NCBI RefSeq assembly: GCF_001006305.1 | Contig: NZ_LBHJ01000003.1 | Location: 434,001 to 498,000 of the forward strand | Source: Silvibacterium bohemicum | GTDB taxonomy: Bacteria > Acidobacteriota > Terriglobia > Terriglobales > Acidobacteriaceae | Direction of reading: 5' to 3' | DNA length: 64,000 nt | In this document: piece by piece, positions 50,830-59,085 of the stretch | Layout: every line of letters starts with the position of its first letter | How positions within the stretch are numbered: position 1 is the stretch's first letter | Position numbers and translations under genes: made by a program | Notes under the pieces: model-generated | Database searches by the model: none | Told to the model about the DNA's origin: nothing | What the model saw: only the letters and a program-made list of their open reading frames with translations

Positions 50830-50859
50830 TTGACAACCCTGAAAGCCGGTGTCTAGGAT
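50830..50859 (+). promoter_or_regulatory. Sigma-70-like promoter for TonB receptor 2
   Basis: TTGACA (50830-50835), an 18-base spacer and TAGGAT (50854-50859) lie about 90 bases before the receptor ATG. The -35 is a perfect match; the -10 has two mismatches. The rest of the 333-base intergenic region (50618-50950) holds only the terminator. Confidence 0.55.
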
Positions 50860-50950
50860 TGCTTCTGTTTCAACTGCGAATTAGTTTCCAGATTGAATAT
50901 TACGGCGAGGCCGCCAGAAACACATCAGCTGCGAGAGGTTGTAAAAAATA

Positions 50951-53900
50951 ATGTCAGTTCCGCTACGAAAATTCTCTCTTCTTTGGCTCGTTCCCGCGCT
51001 TTTGATGGCGCTGGCCGGATCGAACGCCTTTGCTCAGGGGCTCGGCCGCATCACCGGTGTCGTAGCCGATACGACGGGTGCCGTCGTGCCCAATGCTCGC
51101 GTGGTTGCGACGCGGGTCGGCACCAGCGAAGCGACGACCGCGGTCACGAATAACGATGGCAGCTATGTGTTTCCGGCGCTGCCTCCTGCGGAGTACGACA
51201 TCACGGTGTCGGCAGCAGGATTTTCCGGCTATCAACAGAAGGGAGTCGTGCTGCAGGCGGATCAGGCGGCGACCGTGAATATCGCCCTGCAGGTCGGCAG
51301 TGCGACACAGACCGTGAATGTCTCCGCAGCGCCCCCGCAAGTGGACACGACGACCGGCACTCTCTCACAGGTTGTCACTCAGAAGAGCGTCAATGATCTG
51401 CCTCTGAATGGCCGCAACGCGGCGTCTCTGACGGAGCTGGTCGCAGGCGTGGTCGCAGCGCCTGAAGCGCAGGCCGACCAGGGAAACACCAAGACTTTTC
51501 CTGTCGTCGTGACCATCTCGGCGAATGGCACGCTTGCCAATCAGACAGATTATCTTCTCGACGGCGCGAACAACGTGGATGAGTACACCAACGTGAATGC
51601 GCCCTTTCCGTTCCCCGACGCGCTGCAGGAGTTCAGCGTCCAGACCAGCAATTACAACGCTCAGTATGGCCAGAACGCGGGCGGCGTGGTCAATATCGTC
51701 AGCCGCAGCGGCACCGATCAGTATCACGGCGATCTGTTCGAGTATCTGCGGAATGGGGTCTTCAATGCGGCCAACTACTTCAGCTACGTCAACGGCGTGA
51801 AAATTGTCGATCCGCTCAAGCGCAACCAGTTCGGAGGCACCTTCGGCGGTCCGGTGAGCATCCCGCACCTCTTCACCGCACACAAGGCGTTCTTCTTCGT
51901 TGGCTACCAGGGCACGAAGTATCGCGATGTTGCCAGCGCGACGACCGCGTCCACTCTACCTTCGGCCTCGCAGCTGGCCGGAACCTTTACTCAGTCGACT
52001 TGCGTCGTTAATCCGGCTCCCGGCGGCCCGGCCTTCCCCTGCACTCCGGACGGCAATGGCAATTTCACGACAACCATCAATCCCGCCTACTACAACGCGT
52101 CGTCGCTGGCGCTGCTCAAGTTCCTGCCCGCAGCCACCGCGAACGGCAGCTTCACCTATCGCAAGCCGACCGATGAAAACTTCAACGAGGGCGTGGGCCG
52201 TTACGACCAGGACTTCGGCGACAAAGACCATGTGACCGCCCGCTACTACTACGACGAATTCCAGCTGCAGGGCGTGCTGGACACGACCAACCTTCTGACG
52301 TATTCGGATCAGGCGCAGATTCAGTACAACAATGCGCTGGTCGCCGAGCGGCACACCTTCAACGATCATCTGTTGAACGAGCTGACCGCCAACTACCAGC
52401 TCGAGACCTCGACCCGCGGCCCGGTCGCCAGCAGCGTGGACGCAGCCGATCTCGGAGTTAACATCTGGCAGCCAGCGATCAAGCAGATCAACGAAATTCA
52501 GGTGAATGGCGGTGCTCCTGCCGGCTTCACCCTCGGCGATAATCCGCAGGCCGACTTCGGCCGCGCGAACTATTCGGTCAATGACGATGTTCATTACGTG
52601 CGCGGCGCGCACAACATCGGCTTCGGCTTCCACATGGAAATCGCAAAGATCGATGTCGAGAACGATTACGAGCAGCCGGGACAGTTTTTCTTTACTGCGA
52701 ACGGCACCGGCAACGCCAACGCCAGCTTCCTGCTCGGCGATCTCACTACCTTCAACCAGGCGTCCGGACAGTTCTTCAACAATCGCGGCCACTTCTACGG
52801 CTTCTATGCGCAGGATAGCTGGAAGGCGACGCGGCGGCTCACCTTGGATTATGGCGTTCGCTATGAGCCGTTCTTCCCCTGGCACGAGATTCAGAATCGC
52901 ATGGGCGGTTTCAGCCCTACGGCCTTCGCGGCCGGGCAGCGCTCCAGCGTCTTTCCGAATGCGCCGATCGGTTTGCAGTTTGCGGGTGACGCGGGCTTCA
53001 ACCCGGAAGGTGTAGACACGGAATTCTCGCACCTGATGCCGCGCCTCGGTTTCGCCTACGATCTTTCCGGCGACGGCCGGACAGCCATTCGCGGCGGTTT
53101 CGGCATGTTCTACGAAACGCGGCTGAGCGGCGTGTTCAACAACATCTTCTCGAACAGCTCACCATTCGTAACAGCGGTTGGTATCAATTATCCGAATAAC
53201 GCGCCGGGCAACTTCTCCAATCCCTATGCCGGCATTACCAATCCATTTCCTGCCCCCCAGCCGCCGCCTTCGACTGCAGCCATCCCGCCGCAGCCCTATG
53301 TATCGTTCGATCCGACCAACGGCTTCCATGTCCCAGTGAACTACAACTGGAACCTGGCGGTGGAACAACAGCTCTCGAGCGATCTTTCCATGCGTCTTGC
53401 GTACGTGGGCAGCCACGGCAGCCATGAGTGGGAAGAGACCGACGTCAACTCGGTGTATATCTCTGGCCCGAAAGAGGGACAGCGCGTGTATCAGTTCACG
53501 CCGTCGGGTGTGGCCAGCGGCTTGACGCAGCAGATGGCGTTCGTCAATACCGGAGGCAACGTATCGTACCAGTCGCTGCAGGCGTCGCTCACCAAGCGCC
53601 TGAGCCATGGACTCTCGCTGCTCGCGAATTACACATGGTCGAAAGCGCTCAGCGATCTGCCTTACAACGCCAGCGCCACGGCTGCGGTAACCGGACAATC
53701 GTACGTGTTGCCGACTTACATCCCGAACTACAAGAGGCTGGATTACGGACCGACCGAGTTCGATCATCGCAACGTGATTTCCATGTCTTATGTGTGGGAT
53801 CTTCCCAAGATGCAGTCCGGCGCGGCAGCACTGCGCTATGTAGTGAACAACTGGCAGACCCAGGGCATCTACTACTTCCGCAGCGGCGATCCGCTCACCG

Positions 53901-54343
53901 TGCTCTCCGGATCGAACAATAACTCGGGAAGCTACCAGAATCGTGATCGCGCTGTGTTTGTCGGCAACTCGGCCAATGCCGCACACGGCGGCAATGCATG
54001 CAGTAACAGCGCCCCTTGCAAGAGCTTCCTCAATCCTGCGGCGTTCACCATCAACGCGCCGGGAACCTTCGGCGATACGCAGAAGGGTGAGTTCGTCGGT
54101 CCGCAATACAGCGATTGGGATGTGGGCTTGATCCGCACCTTCCCGGTCTATGAGCGTTTCAACCTGCAGTTCCGCGCGGAGTATTTCAACGTTCTGAATC
54201 ACACCAACTTCGGTGATCCGAACACTACCTTCACTTCGGGCAGCAGCTCTTCCTTCGGCAGAATCACCGGAACCGCTCCGCAGAATTCTGACGTTACCAA
54301 CGATCCGCGTATCGCTCAGCTCTCCCTGAAGCTGCTGTTCTAA
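50951..54343 (+). CDS. Oar-type TonB-dependent receptor 2 (xylan cluster)
   Basis: 1130 residues from ATG at 50951. A signal peptide (FSLLWLVPALLMALAGSNAFAQG) is followed by the regulatory beta-sandwich (RITGVVADTTGAVVPNARVVA ... EYDITVSAAGF), the plug with NDLPLNGRNAASL, TDYLLDGANNVDEY and GGVVNIVSRSGTDQYHG, and a large barrel ending YFNVLNHTNFGDP ... LSLKLLF. It lies between the GH43 and GH10 genes and probably imports xylan fragments (inference from context). No SusD-like partner is present, as is usual for Acidobacteriota receptors of this type. Confidence 0.93.
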   Translation: MSVPLRKFSLLWLVPALLMALAGSNAFAQGLGRITGVVADTTGAVVPNARVVATRVGTSEATTAVTNNDGSYVFPALPPAEYDITVSAAGFSGYQQKGVVLQADQAATVNIALQVGSATQTVNVSAAPPQVDTTTGTLSQVVTQKSVNDLPLNGRNAASLTELVAGVVAAPEAQADQGNTKTFPVVVTISANGTLANQTDYLLDGANNVDEYTNVNAPFPFPDALQEFSVQTSNYNAQYGQNAGGVVNIVSRSGTDQYHGDLFEYLRNGVFNAANYFSYVNGVKIVDPLKRNQFGGTFGGPVSIPHLFTAHKAFFFVGYQGTKYRDVASATTASTLPSASQLAGTFTQSTCVVNPAPGGPAFPCTPDGNGNFTTTINPAYYNASSLALLKFLPAATANGSFTYRKPTDENFNEGVGRYDQDFGDKDHVTARYYYDEFQLQGVLDTTNLLTYSDQAQIQYNNALVAERHTFNDHLLNELTANYQLETSTRGPVASSVDAADLGVNIWQPAIKQINEIQVNGGAPAGFTLGDNPQADFGRANYSVNDDVHYVRGAHNIGFGFHMEIAKIDVENDYEQPGQFFFTANGTGNANASFLLGDLTTFNQASGQFFNNRGHFYGFYAQDSWKATRRLTLDYGVRYEPFFPWHEIQNRMGGFSPTAFAAGQRSSVFPNAPIGLQFAGDAGFNPEGVDTEFSHLMPRLGFAYDLSGDGRTAIRGGFGMFYETRLSGVFNNIFSNSSPFVTAVGINYPNNAPGNFSNPYAGITNPFPAPQPPPSTAAIPPQPYVSFDPTNGFHVPVNYNWNLAVEQQLSSDLSMRLAYVGSHGSHEWEETDVNSVYISGPKEGQRVYQFTPSGVASGLTQQMAFVNTGGNVSYQSLQASLTKRLSHGLSLLANYTWSKALSDLPYNASATAAVTGQSYVLPTYIPNYKRLDYGPTEFDHRNVISMSYVWDLPKMQSGAAALRYVVNNWQTQGIYYFRSGDPLTVLSGSNNNSGSYQNRDRAVFVGNSANAAHGGNACSNSAPCKSFLNPAAFTINAPGTFGDTQKGEFVGPQYSDWDVGLIRTFPVYERFNLQFRAEYFNVLNHTNFGDPNTTFTSGSSSSFGRITGTAPQNSDVTNDPRIAQLSLKLLF

Positions 54344-54362
54344 AAAGCTGCTTCGTTGCCAC

Positions 54363-54400
54363 CGCGCCGCGTGGGCGTCCGCCCGCACGGCGCGATTTTT
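54363..54400 (+). terminator. Rho-independent terminator after TonB receptor 2
   Basis: CGCGCCG (54363-54369) pairs with CGGCGCG (54388-54394), continued by GGGC/GCCC inside, and ATTTTT follows. Transcription of the GH10 gene may depend on read-through or its own start. Confidence 0.8.
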
Positions 54401-54434
54401 CTCCGCAACATCATCCCTTAGGACGTAACCCAGA

Positions 54435-55592
54435 ATGCTGACACGTCGCGACCTCCTGGCCGGCGGGCTCAAATCCGCCGTGGCCTTTGGCGCAGCGGGA
54501 GGTGCAGTCCCGGCGATCTTCGGACAAGCCTCTCCCGATGTTCTGCCGCCGGAAACGGAAGCCCTTAAGGGAAAGCACTCGCTGAAAGCTCATGCTCATG
54601 CGCACGGATTGATGTACGGATCGGCGGTCCGCGTGAAAGACCTGCTGACTCTTCCGGCTTTCGCCCGCTTGATCCGCGAGCAGTGCGGGATTGTCGTTCC
54701 CGCCTCCGAGCTGAAGTGGGTAGCGCTGCGGCCATCGCGGGATCGCTTCGATTTCACGCTGGCGGACGATCTGCTCGCCTTCGCGAAGCGCAATCACATC
54801 AAGATGCGCGGGCACACGCTGTGCTGGCACAACTCCGTCCCCGATTGGATCACCACCGCGCAGAATCGTCCCGACACGCGACAGCTCTTTGTCGATCACA
54901 TCACCACGGTGTGCAGGCATTATGCAGGGCATCTGCAGTCGTGGGATGTGGTGAATGAGGCCATCCTTCCTAAGGATGGGCAACCTGGCGGGTTGCGAAA
55001 ATCATTCTGGTTCGATCAGATGGGGCCGGACTACATCGATCTGGCCTTTCGCACCGCCCGCGCCGCCGATCCTCATGCGCTGCTGACGTACAACGATTAT
55101 GGCGTGGAGTTCGACGACGAGGAAGACGCGGAGCGTAGAAAACTGGTTCTGGAGCTGCTTCGCGGCATGAAGCAGCGCAATGTTCCGCTCGATGCCGTGG
55201 GCATTCAAAGCCACGTCAAAGCTGGGCAGCCATATACCTTCGGAAAAGGGCTTGCGGATTACCTCGAAAGCATCCGGCAGATGGGACTACAGATCTATCT
55301 CACCGAACTCGATGTGAACGAGGATGATCTGCCCTACGACAATGTGGAGCGGCGAGATAAAGAGATTGCCAAAATTTATCGCGACTATCTGCAGGTCGCG
55401 CTCGCGAATCCCGCAGTTAAGGAGCTGCTGACTTGGAATATATCGGATCGCTTCACGTGGTTGAACGATGGTCCTACGCACCACAAAAAGCAGCCCAACC
55501 GGCCGCAACGTTCGCTGCCCTTCGATAGCGACTTCAAGCCGAAGGATGCATTCTTCGCGATCCGCGACACCTTCGACGACCGCCGCGTCTGA
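54435..55592 (+). CDS. GH10 endo-1,4-beta-xylanase, twin-arginine-type leader
   Basis: 385 residues. The leader MLTRRDLLAGGLKSAVAFGAAGG has a twin-arginine motif. The (beta/alpha)8 GH10 domain covers about 50-375. The acid/base is E175 in SWDVVNEA, the nucleophile E291 in LTELDVNEDDL. GHTLCWHNSVPDW, LTYNDYGVE and DAVGIQSHVKAG are further GH10 signatures, and TWNISDRFTWL closes the barrel. It should cut the xylan backbone inside the chain, feeding the GH43 enzyme and the receptor upstream. All catalytic residues are intact. Confidence 0.95.
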   Translation: MLTRRDLLAGGLKSAVAFGAAGGAVPAIFGQASPDVLPPETEALKGKHSLKAHAHAHGLMYGSAVRVKDLLTLPAFARLIREQCGIVVPASELKWVALRPSRDRFDFTLADDLLAFAKRNHIKMRGHTLCWHNSVPDWITTAQNRPDTRQLFVDHITTVCRHYAGHLQSWDVVNEAILPKDGQPGGLRKSFWFDQMGPDYIDLAFRTARAADPHALLTYNDYGVEFDDEEDAERRKLVLELLRGMKQRNVPLDAVGIQSHVKAGQPYTFGKGLADYLESIRQMGLQIYLTELDVNEDDLPYDNVERRDKEIAKIYRDYLQVALANPAVKELLTWNISDRFTWLNDGPTHHKKQPNRPQRSLPFDSDFKPKDAFFAIRDTFDDRRV

Positions 55593-55631
55593 CTCGGCTA
55601 GTATTAAGAACCGAAGCAAAAGGGGGAAGAT

Positions 55632-57227
55632 ATGTTTCGCAGAGATTTTCTTCGCAATAGCTCGTATGGAATGCTCGCCGCCGGTCTCACCGCGGATCTG
55701 CACGCAGAGCCGCGCCGCGCACCAAACGGTTCCGCGCATGATTCCGCAGGGATGTTCAACGTAAGAACCTTCGGAGCGCTGGGCGATGGCAAGACCATCG
55801 ATACGCCCGCAGTGAATAAGGCCATCGAAGCCGCAGCCGCTGCCGGCGGTGGCACCGTGTTCTTTCCTGCCGGAACTTATGCCTGCTACACCATTCGCCT
55901 GAAGAGCCACATCTCGCTCTACCTGGATGCGGGCGCGACGATTCTTGCCGCGAGCGTACCGAACGAGGGAACTACGAGCGGCGGCTATGATCCTGCCGGC
56001 CCTCCGCAGCCGTGGGAGGCGTATCAGGACTTCGGTCACAATCATTGGCCGAACAGTCTCATCTGGGGAGACGGGCTTGAAGACATCTCCATCGTTGGTC
56101 CGGGGCTGATCTGGGGCAGGGGATTGAGCCGTGGCGAAGGCGAGTTTCCTCACGCTGAAAGCCCGGGCGTCGGCAATAAGGCCATCGCGCTGAAGAACTG
56201 CCACAATGTAAGCTTCCACGATTTTTCCATCTTGATGGGCGGTCACTTCGGCATTCTTCTTACCGGAGTGGACAATGTCATCATCGATGGCCTCAAGATC
56301 GATACGAATCGCGACGGTATCGACATCGATTGCTGCCGCAATGTGCGCGTGTCGAATTGCGCGGTCAACTCGCCGTGGGATGATGCGATCTGCCCGAAGA
56401 GTTCCTTTGCACTCGGTTACGCGCGCCCGACCGAGAATGTCACCATCTCCAACTGTTATGTGACCGGCGGCTATGAGTTCGGCACCATGCTCGACGGAAC
56501 CTACAAGCGGCATACGTACTCGGATTCCCGCAAGGCGGTGGGCCGCATCAAGTGCGGCACCGAGTCGAATGGCGGCTTTAAGCGCATCACCATTACCAAT
56601 TGTGTCTTCGACACCTGTCGAGGACTGGCGCTCGAGAGCGCCGACGGCGCGCTGATCGAAGACATCACGATCACCAACCTGAGCATGCACAACCTCGTGC
56701 ATTCACCGCTGTTCCTGCGGCTTCAGGCCCGTATGCGCGGACCTGCAGGCGTTGCGCCGGGAGCCATTCGCCGTGTGCTCATCTCCAACATATCGAGCTC
56801 GGGTGCGGTGGCGGAGTATCCCTCGATCATCGCCGGTATCGAGGGCAACAAGATCGAAGACATCAAGATCAGCGACGTTTTCCTGCAACAGATTGGCGGC
56901 GGCAGCAGCGAATGGGCCGGTCTTCAGCCGCCTGAGATGGCGGCAGGTTATCCCGAAGCCAGCATGTTCGGAACGCTGCCGGCAACGGGCTTCTTTCTTC
57001 GCCACGCGAAGAACCTCGAGTTCAGCAACGTTGAGATTGCGGCGGAAGCCACTGATGCGCGCCCCGCGATCTGGGCCGACGACGTGGATGGATTAGATCT
57101 CTTCCGCCTGCGCATTCCAAAAGGCAGCGCCGCTTTCTCTTTGCGCGATGTACGTGATTTCCGCAGCTTCGGGAGCGCCTTCCTGAAGGACAGAAGCGCG
57201 GAGAAGATCGATCGCGAACAGTGGTAA
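55632..57227 (+). CDS. GH28 polygalacturonase-family glycoside hydrolase
   Basis: 531 residues. The leader MFRRDFLRNSSYGMLAAGLTADLHAEP is twin-arginine-like. A pectate-lyase-superfamily start (FNVRTFGALGDGKTIDTPAVNKAIEAAAAAGGGTVFFPAGTY) leads into a right-handed beta-helix with GH28 motifs: TNRDGIDIDC (the NTDG site), SPWDDAICPKSS (catalytic DD), GRIKCGTESNGGF (RIK site). The classical GHG triplet is not evident, so the subfamily and exact pectic substrate are uncertain. The gene follows GH10 by 39 bases and probably shares its transcript. Confidence 0.9.
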   Translation: MFRRDFLRNSSYGMLAAGLTADLHAEPRRAPNGSAHDSAGMFNVRTFGALGDGKTIDTPAVNKAIEAAAAAGGGTVFFPAGTYACYTIRLKSHISLYLDAGATILAASVPNEGTTSGGYDPAGPPQPWEAYQDFGHNHWPNSLIWGDGLEDISIVGPGLIWGRGLSRGEGEFPHAESPGVGNKAIALKNCHNVSFHDFSILMGGHFGILLTGVDNVIIDGLKIDTNRDGIDIDCCRNVRVSNCAVNSPWDDAICPKSSFALGYARPTENVTISNCYVTGGYEFGTMLDGTYKRHTYSDSRKAVGRIKCGTESNGGFKRITITNCVFDTCRGLALESADGALIEDITITNLSMHNLVHSPLFLRLQARMRGPAGVAPGAIRRVLISNISSSGAVAEYPSIIAGIEGNKIEDIKISDVFLQQIGGGSSEWAGLQPPEMAAGYPEASMFGTLPATGFFLRHAKNLEFSNVEIAAEATDARPAIWADDVDGLDLFRLRIPKGSAAFSLRDVRDFRSFGSAFLKDRSAEKIDREQW

Positions 57228-57232
57228 GCAAG

Positions 57233-57281
57233 CTCATACAACAAGGGGAGCTGAGAAGAACTCAGCCCCCTGTTGTATGAG
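57233..57281. terminator. Long near-perfect hairpin, bidirectional terminator
   Basis: CTCATACAACA...GGGG...GCTGAG (57233-57255) faces CTCAGCCCCCTGTTGTATGAG (57261-57281), leaving a 5-base loop and one or two bulged bases. It fills the 55-base gap between convergent genes, so it can end transcripts from both sides. T-runs are weak. Confidence 0.75.
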
Positions 57282-57282
57282 C

Positions 57283-58866
57283 CTAAATTGCTACGTGCTC
57301 GTTGGCGTGCAGTGTAAAGTTTCGCTTGCCGCGATCCGGTGTGTGCAATGCGATATGCTGCGTTGCTTCGCGGATGCCGGTTAGACCAGTAATCTTTCCC
57401 TGCTTATCTGTCAGCAGACGAGCCGCGCCGCCCTCGACGCGCCCAACCGTCGTGCCCCCGATGTAGCAAGTCGCACCCTTTGCGTCGTAGCGCATCTCTG
57501 CATCGGATCCCGTATCCGTGCGCATGCTGAACTTTGCACTCTCGGATGCGGGGTGTCCCGGCCTGACGTTCCAGTGCAGCTGCTGCGGTTCTTCATGAAT
57601 GCCCGCGAGTCTCCAGGTATAGTCCATCATTACCAGCGCAGCCGGCGAGTAGTTCGGCAGGTCTCCCTCGGTAAAAGCACCGGTTGTGGGATCGAGCTGC
57701 TGCCTGAAGCTCATATCGCGCTGGATGGCGTCGCACCATTTATCCATCAGGATGCTGAGCTCCGCGGAGCGACCGTAGTGATCGAACCAGCGTCCTGCTC
57801 GCAATGCGGTGAGCGCCTGCGAAGCTCCTCCCCACGAGTTGTGAGGAATGGGTCGAACGAATGCGGGGTCGTCGAAGGCCACGGAAGGCAGCGGATACGG
57901 CGTCCAGAACGCCTTCGGGTTGTGAATCTGCCGCGTCCAAAGGTCGTCGAACAGCTTCTGGTCCACGACATGCTCGCTGCAGACGCGCATGAGCACGCAG
58001 GTGCGCACCTTCACGAAGTTATTCTGCGCATCGAGATCATAGAATGCCGCATCTTCGGGGACGTACAGCTTGGAAAGAATCAGCCCGCGCAGATGCGCTG
58101 CCTTTTCCGTCCATTGATCGGCGTCGGACTGTTTGCCCAAGGCCTTGGCCATCTCTGCGAGAGCGAGGCGCGCTCCATATACGGTTGCCGACAGGTCGGG
58201 ACTGACGCGGGGAAGTGTGGGCAGAGGCGTAAACTTCTTCGCATCTCTGTCGGGGCACTGCGGCGGAATGCCCGACCAGCGCGGGCTGTTGTCCATGCCA
58301 GTGTCATAGGTGCAGAAGCCCTCGATCAGTCCGGTTCCGCGCGTGTTGCGGTAGCGCACCAGCCAGTCGTCCCAGCGTGAGCAGGAGGCGTACGCCGTCT
58401 CCAGCAGCTCCTGGTCATGCGTGGACTGCGCCAGCTCCCACGCGGTCGCGGCGATCGGCACCACCATCTGGATCTGTCCGAAGCTGGTGCCGGAGCGCGT
58501 ATTGTTTGCGGCAAGCTGACCATCCGGCCGCTGCAGCGCGAAGAAGACCATGTGGCTGTTCCGGGCGACGTCGCTGCGAAACTTGCGGTAGACCAAGGCC
58601 TCGAGCGGACCGCACTCCTGCCAGATGCCTGCGTATTCCGAACCTTCGATGAGCACTGGCTTGTCGAAACGCGGCAACATCTGAACGTTGTTGCGCAGGA
58701 TCTCAAGCGCCTTGTCGTATGTCGATTGCCAGCGAGCGTTGCGAGTGACAAACGTCGGGCTTGATGCCTCGTTTTTTTCGCTCTGTGCGGAAGCTGCTCC
58801 GGCCCTTGCACCCATCGTTACTACAGCGGAAGCCAAACTCTGCTTGAGGAAACTTCGCCTGTCCAT
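57283..58866 (-). CDS. Exported alpha/alpha-toroid glycoside hydrolase-like protein (GH63/MGH1-type)
   Basis: 527 residues. The leader MDRRSFLKQSLASAVVTMGARAGAASA has the twin-arginine consensus RRSFLK. The body is a helical toroid with ILRNNVQMLPRFDKPVLIEGSEYAGIWQECG, FGQIQMVVPIAATAWEL, PDLSATVYGARLALAEMAKALG, PIPHNSWGGASQALTALRAGRWFDHYG and EGDLPNYSPAALVMMDYTWRLAG, which resemble the catalytic domains of GH63/MGH1-like enzymes. The conserved Asp/Glu positions cannot be assigned with certainty. A role in trimming plant oligosaccharides fits the cluster. It is convergent to GH28 and divergent from TonB receptor 3. Confidence 0.75.
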   Translation of the reverse strand: MDRRSFLKQSLASAVVTMGARAGAASAQSEKNEASSPTFVTRNARWQSTYDKALEILRNNVQMLPRFDKPVLIEGSEYAGIWQECGPLEALVYRKFRSDVARNSHMVFFALQRPDGQLAANNTRSGTSFGQIQMVVPIAATAWELAQSTHDQELLETAYASCSRWDDWLVRYRNTRGTGLIEGFCTYDTGMDNSPRWSGIPPQCPDRDAKKFTPLPTLPRVSPDLSATVYGARLALAEMAKALGKQSDADQWTEKAAHLRGLILSKLYVPEDAAFYDLDAQNNFVKVRTCVLMRVCSEHVVDQKLFDDLWTRQIHNPKAFWTPYPLPSVAFDDPAFVRPIPHNSWGGASQALTALRAGRWFDHYGRSAELSILMDKWCDAIQRDMSFRQQLDPTTGAFTEGDLPNYSPAALVMMDYTWRLAGIHEEPQQLHWNVRPGHPASESAKFSMRTDTGSDAEMRYDAKGATCYIGGTTVGRVEGGAARLLTDKQGKITGLTGIREATQHIALHTPDRGKRNFTLHANEHVAI

Positions 58867-58994
58867 ATCTGCACGTTAAACAGCGGCGCGGTTGTATGCA
58901 ACTTCGCTCTAGCTTTTGCTTCCGCGGTTAGAACTTGATTGTCCAGGAGACTGAAGAACGCTTTGCCCATGGCGACGTTCTGCCAAGATTTGCG

Positions 58995-59023
58995 TTGACC
59001 TTTGGCCCACGAATTCTTACAGT
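58995..59023 (+). promoter_or_regulatory. Sigma-70-like promoter for TonB receptor 3
   Basis: TTGACC (58995-59000), a 17-base spacer and TACAGT (59018-59023) lie about 60 bases before the receptor ATG. Confidence 0.55.
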
Positions 59024-59085
59024 TAACAATCTCGTGAATTCGATCCAACACAGCCTTAGCCGATGTCGTCGAAAGGGTCTTCCCT

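Noticed and set aside
50775-50858. 26-codon frame starting GTGCCCGTCAAGAAA
   Set aside because: No ribosome site and no conservation evidence; it overlaps the likely promoter of TonB receptor 2.
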